A stretch of DNA of 13,026 bases from Trebonia sp. (GCA_030043595.1 JASHXJ010000038.1:1-13026); one strand, 5' to 3'; shown: positions 1-6,364, counted from the stretch's first letter. Notes: generated by a model from the sequence alone, not told the origin. A program made the numbers and translations.

Positions 1-226
1 GCACGCGCAGCGCCAGTTGCAGGCCGGTCAGGATCTCCGCGGCCAGCTGATCGGTGAGCACGCCCGCGTCGGCCAGTGTCTCGGCGGCGCGGCGCACCCG
101 GTCGGTGTCGGCGCCCGCTGCCTGGCGCAGCGCGCTCTCAGCGAGCAGCCGGAGGTAGGTCTCCGCCCGTTCGCCGTACTGGGTCGTGTCGTGCCCGCCC
201 GAACCGGGCACCGGGCTGCTGTGCAC
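1..226 (-). CDS. Hypothetical protein, N-terminal part (runs off left edge)
   Basis: The leftward frame is open from a GTG at 226-224 to the window edge, giving 75 codons. After a short Gly/Ser/Pro-rich start the translation looks like real protein: charged, helix-forming stretches such as YGERAETYLRLLAESALRQA (about residues 17-36) and TDRVRRAAETLADAG (about 41-55). I do not recognise the family. A purine-rich AGGAG lies at 228-232, only one base before the GTG. That is close for a ribosome binding site, and no better in-frame start was found nearby, so the start is uncertain. The competing frame on the same strand is Arg/Pro/Ala-rich and looks like a shadow. The gene is divergent from nothing nearby; the CBS-domain gene to its right is also leftward. 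The remainder lies outside the window, so no function is assigned. Confidence 0.6.
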   Translation of the reverse strand, partial: MHSSPVPGSGGHDTTQYGERAETYLRLLAESALRQAAGADTDRVRRAAETLADAGVLTDQLAAEILTGLQLALRV

Positions 227-367
227 GCTCCTACGGTAAGGGCGGCGCCCGGCCCGGTGGACGGGGGAATTGCCCGGGCCAGGCGCCGCGGCGCCCGGAC
301 GGCCGGGGAAACCGGCCGGGCGCTAGCCGGGCGGCTGGAGCGGGAACTCACCGCCTGGCGGCCTGTG

Positions 368-388
368 ACGGGGGAGTGGCTCCCCCGT
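368..388 (-). terminator. Compact 9-bp hairpin downstream of the CBS-domain gene
   Basis: ACGGGGGAG (368-376), a three-base loop TGG, then CTCCCCCGT (380-388) form a perfect 9-bp stem. It lies 75 bases past the stop of the leftward CBS-domain gene and before the next leftward gene. There is no U-run, as is usual for terminator-like hairpins in high-GC actinomycetes. A terminator role is inferred from position and structure. Confidence 0.45.
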
Positions 389-414
389 ACCTACTAACAT
401 ACTGCGTCCGCAGG

Positions 415-461
415 CTGAATTCTCAGTGAAAAGCGGCTGGACACCGACTGAGAGTTCGCAG
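415..461 (-). terminator. Inverted repeat directly after the CBS-domain gene stop
   Basis: Arms 417-427 and 447-457 pair almost perfectly (GAATTCTCAGT against ACTGAGAGTTC) with a 19-base loop. The structure begins one base after the stop codon of the leftward CBS-domain gene, which fits a transcript end or 3' stabilising hairpin. One position is an A/C mismatch in the leftward transcript. There is no T-tract. Confidence 0.4.
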
Positions 462-462
462 G

Positions 463-894
463 TCATTCGCCGAATCGGCTGGTCAGAAGCGTTTCGCCGG
501 ACGGGACCTGGGCGGGAACATGAGCCGCGGCCCAGACACGGACGATGTCCCGCATGGACAACAGCCCCACGACGTCGTGGCCTTCCACCACCACCAGATG
601 GCGGAATCCGCCGTGGACCATCGCCGCCGCGGCGTCCTCAAGGGTCCAGTCGCCTGCCGCGAAAACGATATCCTGTGTGCAGTGCTGGGCCGCCAGCTCG
701 GCATCGGGGCTCTCCCCGGCCGCGATCGAGTTGAGGACGTCGCGCTCGGTGAGGATACCCACGCCCGAATGTTCGGGGTTCACCACCACGGCGGCCCCGA
801 CCCGCCTGACCGCCATCATGCGGGCGGCCTCTCGCAGCGTGTGGGCCGGGCCGATCGTGAGGACCCGCCGCGACATTCCTTCTGCCACCTTCAT
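463..894 (-). CDS. Two-CBS-domain protein
   Basis: This 143-residue protein is little more than a tandem CBS (Bateman) pair. CBS1 spans about residues 6-60 and ends in GILTERDVL; CBS2 spans about 71-122 and ends in GLLSMRDIV. CBS pairs bind adenosine nucleotides such as AMP, ATP or SAM and usually act as energy or ligand sensors; here no effector domain is attached, so a partner protein would be needed. The ATG at 894 is preceded by GGGGGTG about 7 bases upstream, a plausible ribosome binding site. Stand-alone CBS-pair proteins of this size are common in actinomycetes, some being hypoxia- or stress-associated, but nothing in the sequence ties this one to such a regulon. The gene stands alone: hisN, also leftward, ends nearly 500 bases upstream. 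The family call is firm; the ligand and partner are unknown. Confidence 0.9.
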   Translation of the reverse strand: MKVAEGMSRRVLTIGPAHTLREAARMMAVRRVGAAVVVNPEHSGVGILTERDVLNSIAAGESPDAELAAQHCTQDIVFAAGDWTLEDAAAAMVHGGFRHLVVVEGHDVVGLLSMRDIVRVWAAAHVPAQVPSGETLLTSRFGE

Positions 895-1376
895 GGCGCA
901 TCACCCCCAGGGCGTGTTGCGGGTTCCCGGGCCGCGAGCGCGGCGCGGCCGGCCCGGTCGCGACGGGACGCCCACCGGACGCCGCTCCCCCTACGGCCGG
1001 ACGTTTTCCCAGCTCATGCCGCGCACGCTTAGCTTGTGAACTTGTGATATACCCGCTCTCGGCCCAAGAAACGCTCCCGTAACATGTGTTTGCCCCGGAA
1101 TGTCGGCGCCCGTGGCGACCGCAAGCGACATAGGACTTGCAGATAACCGACACGCTGATTCGAGGTCCCCGCCGCAGCCGAGCCGGCTCCCACCGGTAAC
1201 GCCAGCCCCTTCCGGCACCATCGCGCGCTGCGCGTTCTGGCCCTGGGGGCCCCAGGGCCACTAGGACTGGCCCTGTGGCCCCCAGGGCTAAAGCAGCCGG
1301 ACCTTAACAGCCCGCGTTTCTGGTCCTATGTGCCGAATTTCGTCTCGGAATATGAGATCACGCCGCGCGGCTCGCG
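895..1376. other. 482-base intergenic region without a convincing gene
   Basis: This region lies between the leftward CBS-domain gene and the leftward hisN stop. It contains a pair of tandem palindromes at 1238-1290 (listed separately). A lower-GC patch at about 1025-1090 includes the direct repeat CTTGTGAA/CTTGTGAT (1033-1048) and a TATATC on the minus strand (1051-1046) that could be a -10 element for the CBS gene. I found no matching -35. A 76-codon leftward frame (991-1221) lacks a ribosome binding site and protein-like composition. Confidence 0.6.
1238..1290 (-). terminator. Tandem pair of GC-rich palindromes downstream of hisN
   Basis: Two related 23-base palindromes sit 30 bases apart. 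1238-1260 is a perfect inverted repeat around a single central base, starting TGGCCCTGGGG. 1268-1290 has the same outer arms (TGGCCCTG and CAGGGCTA) with one central mismatch and one wobble. They lie 87 bases beyond the hisN stop in the direction of hisN transcription, so a tandem terminator is the simplest reading. A duplicated protein-binding site is also possible. Confidence 0.5.
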
Positions 1377-2171
1377 TCAGCGCGGGGGAGCCTCCGCTAG
1401 CTGGGCGAGGACCTCGTCGTGCAAGTGACCGTTGGTGCAGACGACGCTGCCGCCGTCAGGGGTCGCCACTCCGGACAGGTCGGTGAAGCGGCCGCCCGCC
1501 TCCTGCACGATCACCTGGAGCGCGGCCAGGTCCCACAGCGATACTTCCGGCTCCGCCGAGACGTCCACCGCGCCCTCGGCGACCAGCACGTGCGACCAGA
1601 AGTCGCCGAACGCGCGGGTCCGCCAGACAGACTGGGCCAGCGACAGGAACCCCTCAAGCCTGCCCTTCTCCGCCCAGCCGCCGATGCCCGAGTAGGAGAA
1701 GGACGCGTCGCTGAGCTTGCTGACCCCGGACACCTGGCACCTGCTGGCCTTGGTGAGGCTGCGGCCAGTCCACGCACCGCCGCCCGCCGCTGCCCACCAC
1801 CGCCGCCCGAGCGCGGGAGCGGATACCACGCCGACAACCACCTCGTCTCCGTCGAGCAGCCCGATGAGTGTCGCCCACACGGGGACGCCGCGGACGTAGT
1901 TCTTCGTGGCGTCGATCGGGTCGATGACCCAGCACCGGGGTCCGCTGCCAGTGCGGCCCGACTCCTCGCCGAGCACGGCGTCCCTCGGGCGCGCCCTGCG
2001 CAGCACGTTGCGCAGGGAGTCCTCGGTGGCGCGGTCGGCGTCGGAGACAGGCGTCAGGTCCGGTTTCGTCTCGACCCGCAGGTCGAGCGCCCGGAACCGC
2101 CGCGTTGTTATGTCATCGGCGGCGTCAGCCAGGACATGCGCGAAGCGCAGGTCATCGTCGTAGCCTCCCAC
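1377..2171 (-). CDS. hisN: Histidinol-phosphatase, inositol-monophosphatase family (HisN)
   Basis: HisN removes phosphate from L-histidinol phosphate in histidine biosynthesis, as a cytosolic Mg2+-dependent enzyme of the inositol-monophosphatase fold. The 264-residue protein shows the metal site GEES (about residues 68-71), motif DPIDAT followed by KNYVRGVPVWATLI (about 84-103), and a C-terminal LWD motif (about 212-214). The whole aligns well with my recollection of Streptomyces HisN, including ETKPDLTPVS and APALGRRWWAA. The GTG at 2171 is chosen because it puts Y-x-D-D-L-R at the same distance from the N-terminus as in homologues. A longer frame reaches a GTG at 2279 but would overlap the divergent DUF2087 gene and adds unconserved sequence. 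No ribosome binding site precedes 2171, so translation may be leaderless. One oddity: the normally invariant Gly of DPIDGT is Ala. The gene is not in a his operon here. Confidence 0.92.
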   Translation of the reverse strand: MGGYDDDLRFAHVLADAADDITTRRFRALDLRVETKPDLTPVSDADRATEDSLRNVLRRARPRDAVLGEESGRTGSGPRCWVIDPIDATKNYVRGVPVWATLIGLLDGDEVVVGVVSAPALGRRWWAAAGGGAWTGRSLTKASRCQVSGVSKLSDASFSYSGIGGWAEKGRLEGFLSLAQSVWRTRAFGDFWSHVLVAEGAVDVSAEPEVSLWDLAALQVIVQEAGGRFTDLSGVATPDGGSVVCTNGHLHDEVLAQLAEAPPR

Positions 2172-2250
2172 CCGCGAAACGGTACCGGGTAAGGCACCAC
2201 GCTGACCAGCACAGCGCCGGTTCGGTGAACGGGGTGTGGCGCCACCGGGA

Positions 2251-2256
2251 CATAAT
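2251..2256 (+). promoter_or_regulatory. Candidate -10 element for a leaderless DUF2087 transcript
   Basis: CATAAT lies 8 bases before the ATG at 2265, the spacing expected if transcription starts at or next to the start codon. No convincing TTGACA-like hexamer is seen 16-18 bases upstream, so this is a partial match. Confidence 0.35.
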
Positions 2257-2264
2257 GGGCCACG

Positions 2265-2567
2265 ATGGACGGAGCTCACACTGCCGTGTTCAGCGACCTT
2301 CCGGACCAGTTGCGCCCGTTCGTCCGGAACGGCCGGATCACGGTCATGCCAGCGCGGCGGTCAGCCCGCCTGCTGCTGCTCAACGAGGTGGCGCAGGCGT
2401 TCGAGCCAGGCCGCCGCTACGAAGAGGCCGTCGTCAACGAGGTGCTCAGGGGCCTGTGCGACGACCACGCCGCGCTGCGCCGCTTCCTCGTCGACGAGGA
2501 GCTGATGTCAAGAACCCCCGACGGCACGTACTGGCGCTCCGGCGGCACGGTGACCTTCCCCGACTAG
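2265..2567 (+). CDS. DUF2087 domain protein
   Basis: This 100-residue protein consists almost entirely of a DUF2087 domain. It has the expected run: an N-terminal Phe-Val-x-Asn-Gly-Arg-Ile strand, PARRSARLLLLNEVAQAFEP (about residues 29-48), YEEAVVNEVLRGLCDD (52-67), then LRRFLVDEELMSRTPDGTYW (about 71-90). These small basic domains resemble winged helices and also occur fused to transcriptional regulators, so nucleic-acid binding is a reasonable but unproven guess. The ATG at 2265 has no ribosome binding site; a CATAAT at 2251-2256 ends 8 bases before it, which would suit a leaderless transcript. It is divergent from hisN (93-base gap) and convergent with rsgA, with only 19 bases between the two stop codons. 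The family call is firm; the function is unknown. Confidence 0.88.
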   Translation: MDGAHTAVFSDLPDQLRPFVRNGRITVMPARRSARLLLLNEVAQAFEPGRRYEEAVVNEVLRGLCDDHAALRRFLVDEELMSRTPDGTYWRSGGTVTFPD

Positions 2568-2586
2568 CCCGCAGTTCCGGCCGGCG

Positions 2587-3657
2587 CTAGTCCGCGGAGT
2601 CGCGGCTGCGCAGCAGGCGGCGCAGCGAGTCGAGGCGGGTCTGCGCGTTATGCGCGCGGGCCCATTCGTCGAGGGCGCAGCCCTCGGACAGGTGGTCGCA
2701 GCCCGGGGGGCAGTCCGCGGTCCCCTCGGCAAGGTCGTCGAAGGCCTCGACGACGCGCTCGACGGCGACGTGGCCCAGGCCGAAGCTGCGCACGCCCGGG
2801 GTGTCGATGAGCCAGCCGTGGCCGGCTGAGGGCACGCCAGCGGCGGCCGCCGCGGCAGTGCCGCGCCGGCTACGGGCCGCCGCGGGCAGCGGTGGCAGCG
2901 GCAGCGCGATCGCCGACGACGAGGTATGCCTGCCCCGGCCGGTCACCGGGTTGACCGTGCCCACCGCCCGTCCGGCGTCCGGTACCAGCGCGTTGACCAG
3001 CGTCGACTTGCCCACCCCCGACTGGCCGATCAGGACGCTCACCCGGCCGTCAAGCGCGCGGCGCAGCCGGGTCAGCGTCTGCGCGGGCAGCGGCTGGCGG
3101 ATGCTGAGCATCGGCAGCCCGAGCGGCCGGTAGAACGCGCGGACCCGGCGCGGCGAAGCCAGGTCCGATTTGGTCAGCACGAGCAGCGGGTCGAGGCCGG
3201 CGTCGTAGGCGGCGACCAGGCAGCGGTCGACGAACCGGAGCCGGGGGGCCGGGTCGGCGAGCGCGCAGACGATCACCATCTGGTCCGCGTTCGCCACGAC
3301 GATGCGCTCGAGCGGGTCCGCGTCGTCCGGGGACCGCCGCAGGACGCTGCTGCGCTCGGCGACGCGCACGATCCGCGCCAGCGTTCCGGCCCCGCCCGAA
3401 GTGTCCCCGGCCAGCGCCACCCGGTCCCCGACTACGACCGAGTTGCGGCCGAGCTCACGGGCCTTCATCGCGGTCACCATCCGGCCGCCCGTGCCGGGGT
3501 CCTCGATCAGGCAGCCGTACCTGCCCCGGTCGACGTTGACGACGAATGCCTCGGTGGCGCTCTCGTGCGCGGGGCGGCGCCGGGTGCGCGGCCGGGAGCC
3601 GCGGGTAGCGCGGACCCGGACGTCATCCTCGTCGAGGTGCGCCGGACGGCTCTTCAG
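2587..3657 (-). CDS. rsgA: Ribosome small-subunit-dependent GTPase A (RsgA)
   Basis: RsgA is the circularly permuted GTPase that acts late in 30S ribosomal subunit maturation. Motifs appear in the permuted order: G4 TKSD (about residues 162-165), G1 GQSGVGKST (211-219), G2 GRGRHT (240-245), G3 DTPG (285-288), then the zinc knuckle C-x3-C-x-H-x4-C (C316, C320, H322, C327). The first ATG (3480) gives 297 residues and cuts off the N-terminal OB-fold. The same frame continues upstream with family-like sequence (HLDEDDVRVR, then VVNVDRGRYGCLIED) to a CTG at 3657 that overlaps the aroA TGA as CTGA. A G-rich GGGGGGA lies about 6 bases before it. That start gives 356 residues, close to actinobacterial homologues. 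The stretch between G2 and G3 holds an unusual Pro/Ala-rich insertion (about 254-281). The overlap implies translation coupled to aroA. RsgA identity is very secure; the exact start is likely but unproven. Confidence 0.93.
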   Translation of the reverse strand: MKSRPAHLDEDDVRVRATRGSRPRTRRRPAHESATEAFVVNVDRGRYGCLIEDPGTGGRMVTAMKARELGRNSVVVGDRVALAGDTSGGAGTLARIVRVAERSSVLRRSPDDADPLERIVVANADQMVIVCALADPAPRLRFVDRCLVAAYDAGLDPLLVLTKSDLASPRRVRAFYRPLGLPMLSIRQPLPAQTLTRLRRALDGRVSVLIGQSGVGKSTLVNALVPDAGRAVGTVNPVTGRGRHTSSSAIALPLPPLPAAARSRRGTAAAAAAGVPSAGHGWLIDTPGVRSFGLGHVAVERVVEAFDDLAEGTADCPPGCDHLSEGCALDEWARAHNAQTRLDSLRRLLRSRDSAD

Positions 3658-4955
3658 GAGTCGTCCCCCCGGGCGAGTATCTTCTCCCAGAGCGACGTGA
3701 ACTCCGGGAACGTCTTGCCGACCGTGGCGGCGTTCAGCACCTCGATGCCGGGCACGGCGAGGCCGAGCACGGCCGCGGCCATCACCATCCGGTGGTCGTC
3801 ATAGCTCTCGAACGCCTCCCCGTCGGCGCGCAGCGGGCGCGGCCGTACTTCGAGCCCGTCCGGCCGCTCTCTGATGTCACCGCCGAGCGCGTTGATCTCC
3901 TTGGCGATCGCGGCCAGCCGGTCGGTCTCCTGCGCACGGGTGTGCCCAACGCCGGTCAGCACCGAAGGCCCGGCGGCGAGCGCGGCGAGCGCGGTGAGCG
4001 GCAGGCACAGCTCAGGGATGTCCCGCAGGTCCGCCTCGATGCCGTAGATCGTGCCTGTGCCGGTGACCGTCAGGCCGTCGGGGCCGGCCGAGCACCGCGC
4101 GCCCATCCGGGTGAGCACGTCGAGGATCGGGCCGGCCGCCTGCAGGCTGTCGCGCGGCCAGTCAAGCACGGTAACCGACCCGCCGGTGACCAGAGCCGCC
4201 GCGAGGAACGGCCCGGCGTTGGACAGGTCGGGCTCTACGGTGAAGTCGCCGAGGTTCAGCGGCCCGGCCGGCACCCGCCAGGCGGTCGGCCGCGACCCGT
4301 CGCCGACTTCCACGTCCGCGCCCGCCGCCCGGAGCATGCGCACGGTCATCTCGATGTGCGGCAGCGACGGGACCGGCGGGCCGTCATGCCGCACCTCGGC
4401 GCCACCCACGAAGCGTGGCGCGGCCAGCAGCAGCCCGGATACCAGCTGTGACGAGCCGGAGGCGTCCAGGGTGACCGTGCCGCCGCGGACCGAGCCGTGG
4501 CCGCGGACCGTGAACGGCAGCGCGCCGCGCCCTTCGTCGTCGATGTCGGCGCCCAGCGTGCGCAGCGCCGCGAGCAGCGCGCCGACCGGCCGCTCCCGTG
4601 CCCGGGGATCGCCGTCGAAGTCAACCGAGGCCGTGGTCAGCGCCGCGACCGCGGGCAGGAAGCGCATGACCGTCCCGGCGTTCCCGACGTCGACCCGCGC
4701 CGTGCCGGAGACAGGAAGGCCGCCAGAGACGGCCAGGTCCGTTCCGGATTCCCGGATGGAGCACCCCAGGGCCCGCAGCGCGGCTACGGCGAGGCGGGTG
4801 TCGCGGGCCTGCAGCGGACCCCGGATCACGCACGCGGAGTAGCTAAGGGCGGCGAGCACCAGGGCACGGTTCGTGACCGACTTGGAACCGGGCAGCCGCA
4901 GCCGGGCGCGCACCGGTCCATGAGCGGCAGGTGTGCGCCAGCGTCCGGAGTCCAT
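3654..4955 (-). CDS. aroA: 3-phosphoshikimate 1-carboxyvinyltransferase (EPSP synthase)
   Basis: AroA joins shikimate-3-phosphate and phosphoenolpyruvate to make EPSP, the sixth step of the shikimate pathway and the target of glyphosate. The 433-residue product has the substrate-binding LPGSKSVTNRALVLAAL (about residues 21-37), VGNAGTVMRFLP (90-101), the second-domain ASGSSQLVSGLLLAAPRF (about 165-182), EPDLSNAGPFLAAALV (241-256), ETDRLAAIAKEINALGGD (343-360) and SYDDHRM (384-390). The acidic position of the catalytic loop reads DIPEL, with Glu where Escherichia coli has Asp; this is usual in actinobacterial forms as I remember them. The ATG at 4955 is chosen because it gives the short N-terminus typical of the family. 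A GTG at 4991 would add 12 Arg/Pro-rich residues. The stop overlaps the probable rsgA start, so the two genes form one transcription unit. Confidence 0.96.
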   Translation of the reverse strand: MDSGRWRTPAAHGPVRARLRLPGSKSVTNRALVLAALSYSACVIRGPLQARDTRLAVAALRALGCSIRESGTDLAVSGGLPVSGTARVDVGNAGTVMRFLPAVAALTTASVDFDGDPRARERPVGALLAALRTLGADIDDEGRGALPFTVRGHGSVRGGTVTLDASGSSQLVSGLLLAAPRFVGGAEVRHDGPPVPSLPHIEMTVRMLRAAGADVEVGDGSRPTAWRVPAGPLNLGDFTVEPDLSNAGPFLAAALVTGGSVTVLDWPRDSLQAAGPILDVLTRMGARCSAGPDGLTVTGTGTIYGIEADLRDIPELCLPLTALAALAAGPSVLTGVGHTRAQETDRLAAIAKEINALGGDIRERPDGLEVRPRPLRADGEAFESYDDHRMVMAAAVLGLAVPGIEVLNAATVGKTFPEFTSLWEKILARGDDS

Positions 4956-5019
4956 AGCCTGAGGGTATCGCCGGCGGGTTTGCGGCGGCACGGAAGTGCG
5001 CCGCGGCGCGTGGCGGGGT

Positions 5020-5046
5020 TTGGCGGCGCCGTTTTCTGGTTATGAA
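5020..5046 (+). promoter_or_regulatory. Candidate promoter for the SRAP gene
   Basis: In the 164-base gap between divergent aroA and the SRAP gene, TTGGCG (5020-5025) and TATGAA (5041-5046) are 15 bases apart, a weak match to a housekeeping promoter. I looked for an actinobacterial LexA box (CGAAC-type inverted repeat) in this gap and saw none. Confidence 0.3.
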
Positions 5047-5119
5047 GTGCCAATCCGACTTCTACCGGGCCATAAAGGGAAGCCGGCTGGTCTCTGCCAT
5101 CAGGGAAGTGACGTGGAGC

Positions 5120-5938
5120 ATGTGCGGTCGGTTCGTCTCCGCTCGAAAGCGGATGGAGCTCCTCGAGGAGTTCGCCGTCGAGCGTGACCACGTGGCCGAA
5201 GACCGCGATCCCGACTATAACGTGGCCCCGACCAAGCGCGTCTACGCTGTGCTGGCTGCCGGGGGGCGACCCCCCGGTGCCCCCCCGGATGGCAGGGCCG
5301 CCCGCCCCCTCACTTCCCCTCCGGCCCGGGAACTGCGGCTGCTCCGCTGGGGGCTGGTGCCATCGTGGGCGAAGGACACGTCCGGCGGAGCCCGGATGAT
5401 CAACGCGCGTGCCGAGACGGTCGCGGGAAAGCCGGCGTTCCGCAGTGCGTTCGCCCGGCGCCGCTGCATCATCCCGGCCGACGGCTACTACGAGTGGCAG
5501 GCCGAGGGAAAGGCCAAGAAGCCCTTTTACATATACCGAACGGACGGTGGAATCCTCGCCTTCGCCGGCATTTACGAGCTGTGGCGGGACGAGACGGTGC
5601 CAGCCGACCACGAGCAGGCCTGGTACTGGTCGGGGGCGATTATCACCACCGACGCGACGGACGACATCGGCAGGATCCACGACCGGACGCCGATGGTGAT
5701 AGCGCCGGAAAGCTGGACGGACTGGCTTGACCCGGCCAACAACGACAAAGCACTGCTACTCGCGACAATGCTGCCCGCCACGTCCTCGGGGGCGGGCGGC
5801 CTGACGTCGCACCCCGTATCTACGGCCGTCAACTCCGTACGGAACAACGGGCCGGACCTCGTCGAGCCTCTCGTCGATGATGGTTCGCCAGCTCGCGGGT
5901 CTGGTTCCGGCGAAGGGGAGCGGCCCCCCCTGTTCTGA
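5120..5938 (+). CDS. SRAP-family abasic-site processing protein (YedK/HMCES type)
   Basis: SRAP proteins bind abasic sites in single-stranded DNA and form a covalent thiazolidine link through Cys2, shielding the lesion. The ATG at 5120 starts MCGRF, leaving Cys2 at the N-terminus once Met is removed; the frame is open further upstream to 5042 but that form could not expose the cysteine. The other catalytic residues are visible in a 272-residue product: YNVAPT (33-38), the Asn in MINARAE (Asn95, YedK Asn75), Glu in GYYEW (Glu125, YedK Glu105), and His in IHDRTPM (His187, YedK His160). Compared with YedK there is a Gly/Pro/Arg-rich insertion at about residues 47-70, and the C-terminal tail is low-complexity. 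A SRAP gene also neighbours aroA and sigH in Mycobacterium tuberculosis (from memory). Divergent from aroA and followed by a strong hairpin, so probably monocistronic. Confidence 0.93.
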   Translation: MCGRFVSARKRMELLEEFAVERDHVAEDRDPDYNVAPTKRVYAVLAAGGRPPGAPPDGRAARPLTSPPARELRLLRWGLVPSWAKDTSGGARMINARAETVAGKPAFRSAFARRRCIIPADGYYEWQAEGKAKKPFYIYRTDGGILAFAGIYELWRDETVPADHEQAWYWSGAIITTDATDDIGRIHDRTPMVIAPESWTDWLDPANNDKALLLATMLPATSSGAGGLTSHPVSTAVNSVRNNGPDLVEPLVDDGSPARGSGSGEGERPPLF

Positions 5939-5940
5939 GC

Positions 5941-5987
5941 CCGCGGCACCGGGCGGCGGGTTTCCGCCGTGCCCGCCGGTGCCGCGG
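5941..5987 (+). terminator. Large nested hairpin after the SRAP gene
   Basis: Starting 3 bases after the SRAP stop, 5941-5952 (CCGCGGCACCGG) and 5976-5987 (CCGGTGCCGCGG) form a perfect 12-bp stem. Inside it 5954-5959 (CGGCGG) and 5964-5969 (CCGCCG) form a second 6-bp stem with loop GTTT. The right arm ends 2 bases before the AGGAGG (5990-5995) of the zinc-protein gene. It could terminate the SRAP transcript, or act as an intercistronic structure limiting read-through and translation of the next gene. No U-run. Confidence 0.6.
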
Positions 5988-6007
5988 ACAGGAGGCGAGG
6001 ACATGCC

Positions 6008-6349
6008 ATGGAGATCAGCGTTGCCCGCAAGCGCCTAGAGGAAATGCGAGACGACCTGGAGCGTACGGTCGCGGTACTGCAGGGTGAACATCCGCTGGTC
6101 CGGGGTGGATCCGCGGAGGCGGGCGATGCTGGGGCGAACCTGACCGAGGCGGACCGCAACCAGGCGGCGGTGCAGGCCGCGCTGACGCAGCGCGCGGAGG
6201 TGCTCGCGGCGCTCACCCGGGTGGACCAGGGAAGCTACGGGCGGTGCGTGGACTGCGGGCACCCGGTACCCGACCCGCGTCTTGAGGCGCGCCCGGCGAC
6301 CCCCAGGTGCGTGCCGTGCCAGTCAAAGCTGGACCGCCGCCGGCGGTGA
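6008..6349 (+). CDS. DksA/TraR-type C4 zinc-finger protein
   Basis: This 113-residue protein has a helical, charged N-terminal half (about residues 5-73, resembling the coiled coil of DksA) followed by SYGRCVDCGHPV and a C-x2-C-x17-C-x2-C zinc site (C80, C83, C101, C104), then a basic tail ending in four arginines. The family includes DksA, which enters the RNA polymerase secondary channel, and short TraR-like forms; in actinomycetes many members have no assigned role. The ATG at 6008 is preferred: GAGG (about 5997-6000) and AGGAGG (5990-5995) stand upstream, and MEISVARKRLEEM begins the helical region. An upstream in-frame start at 5969 would place Arg-rich sequence in front and run through the SRAP terminator hairpin. 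It faces the methyltransferase-like gene, with repeats between them. The zinc-finger family call is firm; an RNA-polymerase role is inferred only from the family. Confidence 0.88.
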   Translation: MEISVARKRLEEMRDDLERTVAVLQGEHPLVRGGSAEAGDAGANLTEADRNQAAVQAALTQRAEVLAALTRVDQGSYGRCVDCGHPVPDPRLEARPATPRCVPCQSKLDRRRR

Positions 6350-6364
6350 CGGCGGTGCCCGCCC

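Noticed and set aside
991..1221. 76-codon leftward ORF in the gap before the CBS gene
   Set aside because: No ribosome binding site, no recognisable motif and mixed composition; kept as non-coding.
1419..2192. 257-codon rightward ORF over hisN
   Set aside because: Composition typical of an antisense frame; hisN motifs on the other strand are unambiguous.
2172..2279. Longer hisN start at a GTG at 2279
   Set aside because: The added 36 residues are Arg/Pro-rich and would overlap the start of the divergent DUF2087 gene; the 2171 start matches the homologue N-terminus.
5042..5119. Upstream SRAP start at 5042
   Set aside because: It would bury the catalytic cysteine, which must be residue 2.
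4956..5119. LexA/SOS box upstream of the SRAP gene
   Set aside because: Looked for a CGAAC-type inverted repeat in the aroA-SRAP gap and found none.
4826..5680. 284-codon leftward ORF spanning the aroA-SRAP gap
   Set aside because: It overlaps the N-terminus of aroA and half of the SRAP gene, including its catalytic residues, and has no family features.
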